DNA from: Acidovorax sp. SRB_14
Lineage (GTDB): Bacteria; Pseudomonadota; Gammaproteobacteria; Burkholderiales; Burkholderiaceae_C
Direction: 5' to 3'
NCBI RefSeq assembly: GCF_012932145.1
Contig: NZ_MWOK01000010.1
Location: 62,001 to 126,000, forward strand
DNA: 64,000 nt
Under the pieces are notes generated by a model. The model saw only the letters and a program-made list of their open reading frames with translations. It was not told where the DNA came from and searched no databases. Shown piece after piece: positions 17,025-25,549 of this stretch. Both the position numbers and the translations under genes were made by a program. Position 1 is the stretch's first letter; each line of letters opens with the position of its first letter.

Positions 17025-18138
17025 AGCCTTCCACCATTCCGAACCGCTGACGCTGGGCGTCGAGCTCGAACTGCAACTCGTCAACACCCACGACTACGAC
17101 CTCGCGCCCTATGCCGAGGACATGCTGCGCCTGATGCTCAAGAACCCGCTGCCCGGCAGCGTGGTGCCCGAGATGACCAACAGCATGATCGAGATCTCGA
17201 CGGGCATCTGCCACTCGTCGAGCGAGGTGCTGGGGCAGCTGAGCCCGATCCGCGACGCGCTCGTCAAGAGCGCCGACAAGCTCAACATCGCCGTGGTCGG
17301 CGGCGGCACGCACCCGTTCCAGCAATGGCACGAGCGGCGCATCTACGACAAGCCGCGCTTCCAGGAGCTCTCGCAGCTCTACGGCTACCTGTCCAAGCAG
17401 TTCACCATCTTCGGCCAGCACGTGCACATCGGCTGTCCCGACGCCGACGCCGCGCTGCTCATGCTGCACCGCATGTCGCGCTACATCCCGCACTTCATCG
17501 CGCTGTCGGCGTCCAGTCCCTATGTGCAGGGGCAGGACACCGCGTTCGACTCGGCGCGGCTCAATTCCGTGTTCGCGTTCCCGCTCTCGGGCCGCGCCCC
17601 CTGCGTGCTGACCTGGGCCGAGTTCGAGCAGTATTTCGACAAGATGACGCACACCGGCGTGGTCAAGAGCATGAAGGACTTCTACTGGGACATCCGCCCC
17701 AAGCCCGAGTTCGGCACGATCGAGATCCGCGTCTTCGACACGCCGCTGACCATCGAGCGCGCCGCCGCGTTGTCCGGCTTCGTGCAGTCGCTCGGGGCCT
17801 GGTTCCTGGCCGAGCAGCCCTTCACGCCGACCGAGGATGACTACCTCGTCTACACCTACAACCGCTTCCAGGCCTGCCGCTTCGGCATGGACGCGGTCTA
17901 TGTGGACCCGGCCACGGGCAGCCACATGCCGCTGCGCGAGCACATCATGCGCACCATGGACCAGATCGCCGGCCACGCGGCGGCGCACGGCGCCTCGGGC
18001 GCGCTGCACCTGCTGCGCAGCGAGGCCCATGCCGGCCAGAACGACGCGCGCTGGCTGCGCGAGCGCCAGCGCGAGGAGCAGCTGCTCGCCGAGGTCAGCC
18101 GCCAGGCCGCGCAGCGCTTTCGCGGCATGCCGGTATGA
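17014..18138 (+). CDS. ybdK: Carboxylate-amine ligase, YbdK family (weak glutamate-cysteine ligase type)
   Basis: A 374-residue GCS2-family ATP-dependent carboxylate-amine ligase. Visible family motifs are [11 protein letters not shown] at the N-terminus (Mg/ATP-binding Glu residues), [39 protein letters not shown] and [16 protein letters not shown]. The E. coli homologue has only weak gamma-glutamylcysteine synthetase activity, so the natural substrate is uncertain. The start is GTG 17014, 11 bp inside the antiporter gene. The stop overlaps the ATG of thiL (ATGA). The gene is thus part of a tightly packed run from the antiporter to pncC. Confidence 0.9.
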   Translation: MSLEAFHHSEPLTLGVELELQLVNTHDYDLAPYAEDMLRLMLKNPLPGSVVPEMTNSMIEISTGICHSSSEVLGQLSPIRDALVKSADKLNIAVVGGGTHPFQQWHERRIYDKPRFQELSQLYGYLSKQFTIFGQHVHIGCPDADAALLMLHRMSRYIPHFIALSASSPYVQGQDTAFDSARLNSVFAFPLSGRAPCVLTWAEFEQYFDKMTHTGVVKSMKDFYWDIRPKPEFGTIEIRVFDTPLTIERAAALSGFVQSLGAWFLAEQPFTPTEDDYLVYTYNRFQACRFGMDAVYVDPATGSHMPLREHIMRTMDQIAGHAAAHGASGALHLLRSEAHAGQNDARWLRERQREEQLLAEVSRQAAQRFRGMPV

Positions 18139-19139
18139 CCGCGCCCCTGGCAGCGGCGCCGAGCATGGGCGAATTCGACCTGATCGCGCGCTATTTCACG
18201 CGTCCGGTGCGCCGCGCCGCGCTCGGCGTGGGCGACGACTGCGCGCTGCTGGCGCCGGCCCCGGGCATGCAGCTGGCGGTGTCGAGCGACATGCTGGTGC
18301 AAGGCCGGCACTTCTTCGCCGGCACCGACCCCAAGCGTCTGGGCCACAAGGCCCTGGCCGTCAACCTGAGCGACCTGGCGGCCTGCGGCGCACGGCCGCT
18401 GGCGTTCACGCTGGCGCTGGCCCTGCCGTCGGCGGACGAGCCCTGGCTGGCGGGCTTTGCGCGCGGCCTGCTGCGGCTCGCCGACGCCCACGGCTGCGAG
18501 CTGGTCGGCGGCGACACCACGCGCGGCCCGCTCAACATCTGCATCACGGTGCTGGGCGAGGTGCCCGCCGGCCAGGCCCTGCTGCGCAGCGGCGCGCGGC
18601 CCGGCGACGACATCTATGTGAGCGGCACGCTCGGCGATGCACGCCTGGCGCTCGAGGCGCTGCAGGGCCGCGCCGCCCTGCCGCCGCTGTGGCTGGCCGC
18701 CGCGCGCGAGCGTCTCGAACGCCCCACGCCACGCGTGGCGCTGGGCCTGGCGCTGCGCGGTGTCGCCAGCAGCGCGCTGGACGTGAGCGACGGCCTGCTC
18801 GGCGACCTGGGCCACATCCTGCGCGCCTCGGGCGTGGGGGCCCGCATCGACACCTCGAAAACTATCGAATTGATAGCTGCCAGCGCTTATCCAGCAAGCG
18901 CCCGAGGCATGATCGACCCCGAACTGCTGCACCAGTGCACGCTCGCCGGCGGCGACGACTACGAGCTGGCCTTCACCGCTGCGCCCGCGCAGCGCGCCAC
19001 GGTGGCGGCCGCGGCGCAGGCGAGCGGCACGCCGGTCACGCGCATCGGCGTGATCGAGGCGGCGCCGGGTCTGCGCCTGGTCGATGGCCGGGGCCAGCCG
19101 GTGGCCCAGCGCTTCGCCTCGTTCGACCACTTCGCCTGA
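18135..19139 (+). CDS. thiL: Thiamine-monophosphate kinase
   Basis: A 334-residue AIRS-fold kinase that makes thiamine diphosphate from thiamine monophosphate and ATP, the last step of cofactor synthesis. Visible motifs include [70 protein letters not shown] and [11 protein letters not shown]. Residues ~242-258 ([17 protein letters not shown]) are encoded by a copy of the dispersed repeat described separately. It replaces the usual loop between the GARID strand and the LLHQ helix without breaking the frame. The four-base overlap with ybdK suggests coupled translation. A 36 bp gap precedes the usp gene. Confidence 0.96.
   Translation: MTAPLAAAPSMGEFDLIARYFTRPVRRAALGVGDDCALLAPAPGMQLAVSSDMLVQGRHFFAGTDPKRLGHKALAVNLSDLAACGARPLAFTLALALPSADEPWLAGFARGLLRLADAHGCELVGGDTTRGPLNICITVLGEVPAGQALLRSGARPGDDIYVSGTLGDARLALEALQGRAALPPLWLAAARERLERPTPRVALGLALRGVASSALDVSDGLLGDLGHILRASGVGARIDTSKTIELIAASAYPASARGMIDPELLHQCTLAGGDDYELAFTAAPAQRATVAAAAQASGTPVTRIGVIEAAPGLRLVDGRGQPVAQRFASFDHFA
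18860..18910 (+). repeat. Dispersed repeat copy inside thiL
   Basis: Matches the family core (ACTAT...TTGATAGCTG..AGCGCTTA......AAGCGC..GAGGC). It is in frame and coding, and lies in a surface-loop position of ThiL. Confidence 0.7.
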
Positions 19140-19175
19140 GAAGGCGGAATGCCCCCCCTTTCCACAGGAGCCCCC

Positions 19176-19640
19176 ATGTACACACAGATCCTCGTGCCCA
19201 TCGACGGCAGCCCCACGTCCGACCATGCCCTGGGCGAGGCCGCGGGCCTGGCGCAGCTGGCGGGCGCGCGCGTGCGCCTGCTGCACATCGTCGATCCGAT
19301 GGAGCACACCAACGGTTTCGAACGCCCCGAGGTCTACCACCGCGACGTATTGCCCGGCGCGCTGCGCGCGGGCGAAACGCTGCTGCGCCAGGCCCAGGAG
19401 CGGCTCGCGCAGCGCGGCGTGCAGGCCGAGACCGCGCTGGTGCAGAGCCTGGGGCCGCGCGTGGCGCAGCTGGTGGTCGAGCAGGCGCAGCAATGGGGCG
19501 CCGACCTGATCGTGCTCGGCACCCAGGGGCGGCGCGGCCTGCCGCGCCTGATGATGGGCAGCGACGCCGAGCAGGTGGCCCGCATCGCGCCCGTGCCGGT
19601 GCTGCTGGTGCGCGCGCCAACCGGCGCAGTGCCCGCCTAG
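19176..19640 (+). CDS. Universal stress protein (UspA family)
   Basis: A 154-residue cytoplasmic protein with the Usp nucleotide-binding fold. It begins MYTQILVPIDGSPTSDHAL and carries the ATP-binding signature GTQGRRGLPRLMMGSDAE (G-2X-G-9X-G-S type), followed by VPVLLVRAP. The ATP-binding subclass is therefore expected rather than the UspA-type non-binding class. ATG 19176 is preceded by ACAGGAG at a proper distance; a longer in-frame start at 19149 lacks support. Usp proteins help survival under starvation or stress, and the specific role here is unknown. It is embedded in the thiL-pgpA run. Confidence 0.92.
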   Translation: MYTQILVPIDGSPTSDHALGEAAGLAQLAGARVRLLHIVDPMEHTNGFERPEVYHRDVLPGALRAGETLLRQAQERLAQRGVQAETALVQSLGPRVAQLVVEQAQQWGADLIVLGTQGRRGLPRLMMGSDAEQVARIAPVPVLLVRAPTGAVPA

Positions 19641-19649
19641 AATTCCGCC

Positions 19650-20171
19650 ATGCACAGCCCCTCCGACGCCCCTCCCGCGCGCCCCGGCGTCCGCTTTCTG
19701 CTGGCGCACCCGGCGCACTTCATCGCGCTGGGCTTCGGCTCCGGCCTGAGCCCCAAGGCGCCGGGCACCGTGGGCACGCTGTGGGCGTGGCTCGCCTTCC
19801 TGGTGCTGCAGCAGTGGTTCGATCCGCTGCGCATGGGCGCGCTGATCGCCTTCGCCACGCTGGGCGGCTGGTGGGCCTGCACCGTCACCGCGCGCCACAT
19901 GCGCGTTGCCGACCCGGGCGCCGTCGTCTGGGACGAAGTCGTGGCCTTCTGGCTGGTGCTGTGGCTGGCGATGCCCATGGGCTTCTGGGGCCAGCTGGCC
20001 GCGTTTGCGCTGTTCCGCTTTTTCGACGCGGCCAAGCCTGGGCCCGTCGGCTGGGCCGACCGCCTGTTCAAGGGCTTTGGCTGGCGCGGCGGCTGGGGCA
20101 TCCTGTTCGACGACTTCGTCGCGGCGTTCTGCACGCTGCTGGTGTTGGCGCTGTGGAGGTTCTGGGTGTGA
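19650..20171 (+). CDS. pgpA: Phosphatidylglycerophosphatase A
   Basis: A 173-residue inner membrane phosphatase that removes the phosphate of phosphatidylglycerol phosphate. The family signature is visible: GFGSGLSPKAPGTVGTLWAW, then DPGAVVWDEVVAFWL, then FRFFDAAKPGPVGWADRL and GWGILFDDFVAA. Four hydrophobic segments are evident. The thiL-pgpA-cinA order is common in proteobacteria, with usp inserted here. The stop codon overlaps the GTG start of pncC by four bases. Confidence 0.95.
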   Translation: MHSPSDAPPARPGVRFLLAHPAHFIALGFGSGLSPKAPGTVGTLWAWLAFLVLQQWFDPLRMGALIAFATLGGWWACTVTARHMRVADPGAVVWDEVVAFWLVLWLAMPMGFWGQLAAFALFRFFDAAKPGPVGWADRLFKGFGWRGGWGILFDDFVAAFCTLLVLALWRFWV

Positions 20172-20701
20172 ACGCCGAATCGCTATCGAAACAAGAGCAT
20201 CCAGCGCTTACCGGTCAATCGCCCGAGGCCGATTTGACCGATATTTCAGCGCAGCTGCTGGCGCGCGGCTGGATGCTGGCCACGGCCGAGAGCTGCACCG
20301 GCGGCCTGGTCGCCGCCGCCTGCACCGCGCTGGCGGGGTCGAGCCAGTGGTTCGAGCGCGGTGTCGTCAGCTACTCGAATGCAGCCAAGACCGAGCTGCT
20401 CGGCGTGCCCGCCGCGCTGATCGACGCCCACGGCGCCGTCAGCGAGCCCGTGGCGCGCGCCATGGCCGAGGGCGCGCTGGCGCACGCGCACGCCCAGGTC
20501 AGCGTGGCCGTCACCGGCATCGCCGGCCCCAGCGGCGGCAGCGCGGACAAGCCCGTGGGCACGGTGTGGTTCGCCTGGTGCGTGGCCGGCAAGATGCGCA
20601 GCGAGGTCCGGCACTTTGCCGGCGACCGCGCCGCCGTGCGCGCGGCCACGCTGAGCCACGCGCTGGCGCAGCTGGCGGCCTGGCTGCACGCACCGGCGTA
20701 G
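20168..20701 (+). CDS. pncC: Nicotinamide-nucleotide amidase (CinA C-terminal domain protein)
   Basis: A 177-residue enzyme deamidating nicotinamide mononucleotide, which recycles NMN released by DNA ligase. The family motifs are GWMLATAESCTGGLVAAACT, FERGVVSYSNAAKTELLGV, AVSEPVARAMAEGAL, AVTGIAGPSGG and KPVGTVWFAW. The start is GTG 20168, overlapping the pgpA stop. The first ~24 residues (ESLSKQEHPALTGQSPEADL) are encoded by a copy of the dispersed repeat, so the catalytic domain proper begins near residue 27. This N-terminal extension is unlike the standard protein. The gene is convergent with the SulP gene. Confidence 0.93.
   Translation: MNAESLSKQEHPALTGQSPEADLTDISAQLLARGWMLATAESCTGGLVAAACTALAGSSQWFERGVVSYSNAAKTELLGVPAALIDAHGAVSEPVARAMAEGALAHAHAQVSVAVTGIAGPSGGSADKPVGTVWFAWCVAGKMRSEVRHFAGDRAAVRAATLSHALAQLAAWLHAPA
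20182..20239 (+). repeat. Dispersed repeat copy at the 5' end of pncC
   Basis: Reads CTATCGAAACAA...CCAGCGCTTACC..TCAATCGCCCGAGGCCGATTTGAC in family order. It encodes residues ~5-24 in frame directly after the GTG start. Confidence 0.7.
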
Positions 20702-20745
20702 CCGCCCTCTTCGCCGCGCCGGCGTCGCGCCGCGCTCCAGAAAAA

Positions 20746-20801
20746 ACAGCCGAATCGGCCGGAAACCGTGGCTGGGCCAGCGCGAACAGCTATGGTTTTG
20801 G
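20746..20801 (-). repeat. Dispersed repeat copy between pncC and the SulP gene
   Basis: On the minus strand it reads AAAACCATAGCTGTTCGCGCTGG..CAGCCACGGTTT, a diverged family member in the convergent intergenic gap. The copy includes a short GCCGAATCGGC hairpin at one end. Confidence 0.5.
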
Positions 20802-20820
20802 CTAAGTCGGCAGCGCGGCC

Positions 20821-22317
20821 TCAGACCGCTCCGGTGCCCAGCCGGTCGATCAGCACCTCGCTGGCCGCGTTCAGGCCCACCACGTCCACGGTGCAGCCGT
20901 GGTGGCGCAGGCGCTGCACCACCTTGTTCAGCGCACCCACGGCGGTGACGTCCCAGAAATGCGCGCGCGAGACGTCGATGCGCACGCTGCGCTGCCCGGC
21001 GCCGAGCACGTCAAAGGCATCGACGAAGGCGTCGGCCGAGGCAAAGAACACCTGGCCCGACACGCGCCAGGTGCGGCGGCCGGTGGCCCCGTCGCCGTCG
21101 CGGTCCTCGCAGCGCACGTCCAGCAGGCGTGCGACCTTGAACGCGAAGAACACGCCGCTGAGGACCACGCCCACGGCCACGCCCGCCGCCAGGTTGTGGC
21201 TGGCGAGGGTGACGACCACCGTGGCGAGCACCACGGCGCTGGACAGGCGCGGGTGGCGCACCAGCGTGCGCAGCGATGTCCAGTCGAAGGTCTCGGCCGA
21301 CACCATGACCATGATGGACACCAGCGCAATCACCGGCACCTGCGACACCCAGGGCTTGAGCGCCACCATCAGTACCAGCAGGAATACACCGGCGAACAAC
21401 GTGGACAGGCGCCCGCGCCCACCGTATTTGACGTTGCCCACGGCCTGGCCGACCATGCCGCAGCCGGCGATGCCGCCGAAGCAGCTGGCGGCGATGTTGG
21501 CCACGCCGAGGCCCGCGCACTCGCGGTTCTTGTCGCTGGGGGTGTCGGTCAGTTCGTCGACCACGGCGGCCGTGAGCACCGATTCGAGCAGGCCCACCAT
21601 GGCGATCGCCAGCGCGGGCAGCAGGACGATGCGCAGGGTCTCGAGCGACGCCGGCACTGCGGGCAGGCCCCACACCGGCAGCGCATCGGGCAGCTGGCCC
21701 AGGTCGGCCACCGTGGGCAGCGCCAAGCCCAGGGCGGACGACAGCACGCTGAGGACGACCACGCAGATCAGCGGCGACGGAATGGCCGTGAGCGCGCGCC
21801 AGCCCAGCAGCGCGCCCAGGCGCGGCAGGCCGTAGATCAGCGCCAGGCCCAGCGCCAGCAGGGCCCAGGTGGCAATGCCCGCGCCGGCCAAGTGCGGCAG
21901 CTGGGCCGAGAAAATCAAAATCGCCAGCGCATTGACGAAACCGGTGCGCACCGAACTCGAGACAAAGCGCATCAGCACGCCCAGCCGCAGCAGGCCAAAC
22001 AGCACCTGCACCGCGCCCGCCAGCAGCCCGGCGGCAAACAGGTACTGCAGCCCGTGCGACTGCACCAGGGGCGCGGCCACCAGCGCGACCGAGCCTGCTG
22101 CCGCCGACACCATGGCCGGGCGCGAGCCCGTGAACGCGATCACGAGGCTGATGACGAACGAGGCGAACAGGCCCACCGACGGGTCGACGCCCGCGACGAA
22201 AGAGAACGCGATCACCTCGGGGATCAGCGCAAACGTGGCGACGGCGCCGGCCAGCAGCTCGCGCGGAATGCTCGGCGCCCATTCGGCGCGCAAGCGGGTC
22301 AGCAAGGGGGAGGTCAT
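20821..22317 (-). CDS. SulP-family inorganic anion transporter with STAS domain
   Basis: A ~498-residue inner membrane transporter. The membrane domain (about residues 20-385) includes AGAVATFALIPEVIAFSFVAGVDPSVGL (the SulP signature region) and NRECAGLGVANIAASCFGG. The C-terminal ~90 residues form a STAS domain (SVRIDVSRAHFWDVTAVGALNKVV). The substrate may be sulfate, bicarbonate or another anion and cannot be decided from sequence. The start is uncertain: ATG 22317 (MTSPLLTRL) is favoured, while a start at 22365 would add 16 residues and lies in the dispersed repeat. It is monocistronic and convergent with pncC. Confidence 0.9.
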   Translation of the reverse strand: MTSPLLTRLRAEWAPSIPRELLAGAVATFALIPEVIAFSFVAGVDPSVGLFASFVISLVIAFTGSRPAMVSAAAGSVALVAAPLVQSHGLQYLFAAGLLAGAVQVLFGLLRLGVLMRFVSSSVRTGFVNALAILIFSAQLPHLAGAGIATWALLALGLALIYGLPRLGALLGWRALTAIPSPLICVVVLSVLSSALGLALPTVADLGQLPDALPVWGLPAVPASLETLRIVLLPALAIAMVGLLESVLTAAVVDELTDTPSDKNRECAGLGVANIAASCFGGIAGCGMVGQAVGNVKYGGRGRLSTLFAGVFLLVLMVALKPWVSQVPVIALVSIMVMVSAETFDWTSLRTLVRHPRLSSAVVLATVVVTLASHNLAAGVAVGVVLSGVFFAFKVARLLDVRCEDRDGDGATGRRTWRVSGQVFFASADAFVDAFDVLGAGQRSVRIDVSRAHFWDVTAVGALNKVVQRLRHHGCTVDVVGLNAASEVLIDRLGTGAV

Positions 22318-22359
22318 GGAACCGCAACGCGCCCGAAGGCGCGTGAAAAGTGGAAAAAG

Positions 22360-22416
22360 CATCAAATCGGGTGCAAATGCCCGTCCAGAAAGCGCATCAA
22401 GCTATTTAAAGCATAG
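22360..22416 (-). repeat. Dispersed repeat copy upstream of the SulP gene
   Basis: On the minus strand it reads GCTTTAAATAGCTTGATGCGCTTTCTGGACGGGC...GATTTGATG. The copy lies in the SulP 5' leader and could affect its expression. Confidence 0.6.
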
Positions 22417-22452
22417 CGTTGCGCACCGCGCTGGACTGGGGCCGCGCGGCGC

Positions 22453-23286
<834 letters not shown>

Positions 23287-23512
23287 GGGGGATTCCGATC
23301 ATCGGTCAAAGGCTTCTATGATGCCCGAGGGCAGCGCCATGCGGCGGGCCCGCGGGGACGGCGCGCCGGGCAGGGCCCGTGCACGGCGGCAAGTGTAGTC
23401 CTGCACACCCCTGCCATCCCCCTTGTCAACCACCCAGCGACCTGTTTCGGACCTTGATGCGCCTGCCCAGCCCTTGCCCCCCGCTGCCCTGGCGGACCCT
23501 GCGAGCGAACGC

Positions 23513-24343
23513 ATGCCGGCCCTGATGCCCGAATCTTCCGCGCCGCCGCGCGTGCCCCCCGACTACGCCGCCTTCCTGCGCCGCCAATTGCCGGCGCAGC
23601 AGTGCAACGTCGCCAGCTATACGCTCGACGGCGAAGAGGTGTGGCTCAAGAAGGCCGGCCCGCGCCATGGCCTGTGGCGCTACCACGCGCTCGGCGCGCT
23701 GGCAGGCCTGGCGCGCCTGCCGGTGCTGCACCCCGTGCCCAACCTGGGCGGGCGCGCGGCCATCGCGACCGAGGCGCGGCGCCTGCGCGAGCTCGGCGCG
23801 CTGGGCCTGCGCGTGCCGCCGCTGCTGGCGGTGCACGCCGATGGCCTGCTGCTGCGCCATCTCGGCGCCCCGGGCCAGCCCACGCCCTCGCTGGCGCACG
23901 AGATCGAGGCGGCGGTGGTCGACGGTCCCGCCGCCGTGCAAGCGCTGTGGCAGCAGGGCCTGGACGCGCTGGCGGTGGTGCATGGGGCGGGCAGCTGCCT
24001 GAGCCAGGCCTTCGCGCGCAACCTGGTGCGCTGCCCCGATGGCGTGGTCGGCTACATCGACTTCGAGGACGACCCGGCGCGCACCCTGCCGCTGGCGCAC
24101 TGCCAGGCGCGCGATGCGCTGTGCTACGTGCATTCCACCGCGCTGTCCCTGGTCCAGGGCGGCGCACTTGGCGGCGCGCGCGCGCTGTGGGCCCGCTGGC
24201 TGGCGCAGCGCCCCCCGGCCCTGCGCGCAGCGCTGGACGGCACGGTGGCGCGCATGGGCTGGCTGCGCTACCTGCCGGCCAGCCAGCGCCTGGGACGCGA
24301 CCTGCAGCGCGCGCGCGCCGCGCACGACGTGCTGAGCGCCTGA
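23513..24343 (+). CDS. Protein kinase-like fold protein with Asn at the catalytic-base position
   Basis: A ~276-residue protein with the outline of small bacterial kinases of the LPS/BUD32 type. It has a VWLKKAGP strand near residue 44 (ATP-binding Lys), MPVLxPVPN-like and EARRLRELGALGLRVP helices, a loop CLSQAFARN (residues 162-170), and IDFEDDP at 182-188 replacing DFG. The loop has Asn170 where a catalytic Asp (HxDxxxxN style or 'PRD') would be expected, and no preceding His. Activity is therefore doubtful or of another type. The start is uncertain: ATG 23513 is chosen; in-frame TTG 23423 and ATG 23525 are alternatives. The substrate is unknown. The divergent neighbour is the SEC-C protein gene. 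Confidence 0.65.
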   Translation: MPALMPESSAPPRVPPDYAAFLRRQLPAQQCNVASYTLDGEEVWLKKAGPRHGLWRYHALGALAGLARLPVLHPVPNLGGRAAIATEARRLRELGALGLRVPPLLAVHADGLLLRHLGAPGQPTPSLAHEIEAAVVDGPAAVQALWQQGLDALAVVHGAGSCLSQAFARNLVRCPDGVVGYIDFEDDPARTLPLAHCQARDALCYVHSTALSLVQGGALGGARALWARWLAQRPPALRAALDGTVARMGWLRYLPASQRLGRDLQRARAAHDVLSA

Positions 24344-24427
24344 CCGCCGCAGCGCCCGCGGCGCCCGGCTGCAGCGCTGCGGCGAAGGCGCTACCATCGC
24401 AGCCCGCTCGTCTGCCCCCCATCCGCC

Positions 24428-25273
24428 ATGCCCTCGCCCCGCCCCGCCACACCGCCTGGCCACGCTGCGCACGGGCCCAACTTCGTGCATTCGCTGGCCA
24501 AGGGGCTGGAGATCCTGTCGGCTTTCTCCGAAGGTGAGATGCGGGGCAACCAGCAGCTCGTCGAGCTCACCGGCCTGCCCAAGGCCACGGTCTCGCGCCT
24601 GACCTCGACCCTGGTGCAGCTGGGCTACCTGCGCATCGACGCGCACACCCGCAAGTACCTCATGGGCACGCGGCTGCTGGGCATGGGGGTGAGCGTGCAG
24701 CGCAAGATCGGCCTGCAGCGCGTGGCCCGCCCCTTCATGGAGGCCCAGAGCCGCGAGACCGGCCTGACGGTCGGCCTGGGCACGCGCGACCGCCTCGGCC
24801 TGGTGTTCCTGGAAGTGCAGCGCCCGCCAACCCATACCGGCCTCGTGACCAACGCCGACGCCGGCACCGTCCTGCCCCTGGCCACCACGGCCATCGGCCT
24901 GGCCTACCTGGTGGCCGCGCCGGTCAAGGAGCGCTCGCAGATCCTCGAGGGCCTGCGCCGGCGCTTTCCCGACGACTGGCCGCTCATGCGCCAGAACATC
25001 GAGCGCGCGCATGCCGATTACGCGCGCCACGGCTTCGTCACCACCGAGAGCTCGTGGGGACGCGATATCAATGGTGTGGCCGTGCCGGTGCTGCTCAGCG
25101 AACGCAACGCCTTGTACGCGTTCAACTTTGCCGGGCCGGCCTGCCGCATGCCGCTGGCCTACATCCAGAAAGAGCTGGGACCGCGCCTGCTGGCGATGGT
25201 GGCCGAGGTGCGCGAAGCCATGCTGCGCACACCGCGCCCGCGCCTGGCGCCGCCCGAACTCTACGCGCCCTGA
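24428..25273 (+). CDS. IclR-family transcriptional regulator
   Basis: A 281-residue DNA-binding regulator. The N-terminal winged helix (residues ~18-85) includes SLAKGLEILSAFSEGE and LVELTGLPKATVSRLTSTLVQLGYL. The C-terminal effector domain carries VGLGTRDRLGLVFLEVQ, LPLATTAIGLAYL, DYARHGFVTTESSWGRDINGVAVPV and YAFNFAGPA, matching the pcaR/pobR-like group. Targets are unknown; no catabolic operon lies beside it, as the next gene is an ABC transporter 276 bp away. A perfect 11-bp stem-loop follows the stop codon. Confidence 0.92.
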   Translation: MPSPRPATPPGHAAHGPNFVHSLAKGLEILSAFSEGEMRGNQQLVELTGLPKATVSRLTSTLVQLGYLRIDAHTRKYLMGTRLLGMGVSVQRKIGLQRVARPFMEAQSRETGLTVGLGTRDRLGLVFLEVQRPPTHTGLVTNADAGTVLPLATTAIGLAYLVAAPVKERSQILEGLRRRFPDDWPLMRQNIERAHADYARHGFVTTESSWGRDINGVAVPVLLSERNALYAFNFAGPACRMPLAYIQKELGPRLLAMVAEVREAMLRTPRPRLAPPELYAP

Positions 25274-25279
25274 GCCCCA

Positions 25280-25311
25280 CGGCGCCGTGGCCGTCTTCCA
25301 CCACGGCGCCG
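25280..25311 (+). terminator. Strong stem-loop after the IclR gene
   Basis: CGGCGCCGTGG (25280-25290) pairs perfectly with CCACGGCGCCG (25301-25311) over a 10-base loop, starting 6 bases after the stop codon. There is no T-tract, so it may stabilise the 3' end or act with Rho rather than terminate alone. Confidence 0.5.
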
Positions 25312-25549
25312 GTCGCTTCAGTGTGTCCGGCGGTCTGGCCGGGTCGGTCGCGGGCACCGGCCCGCGCGGCGGCGAAGCGGGCCTGTTCTGGCGTCTAGGT
25401 GTGGCTGCGCGGTCCCCAGGCAGCCGCCTGGGCGTTGCGCAAAATGCGCCAATGTCCTAAGCATGGGTAGGCGGGCGCCGACGCGCACACCCGGGGCACC
25501 AGGGCTATCGTGCAGCAGGCGCTCTTGCCGGCTTTGAAACGCGTTGTTG

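Noticed and set aside
17837-20701. A very long open frame running across ybdK, thiL, usp and pgpA in another frame, and similar long antisense frames (for example 17898-19898 and 58368-61994).
   Set aside because: Their translations are Arg/Ala/Pro- or His/Gln-rich without family motifs, as expected for alternative frames of GC-rich genes. The overlapping genes are well supported; only the end of the first frame (from 20168) is a real gene.
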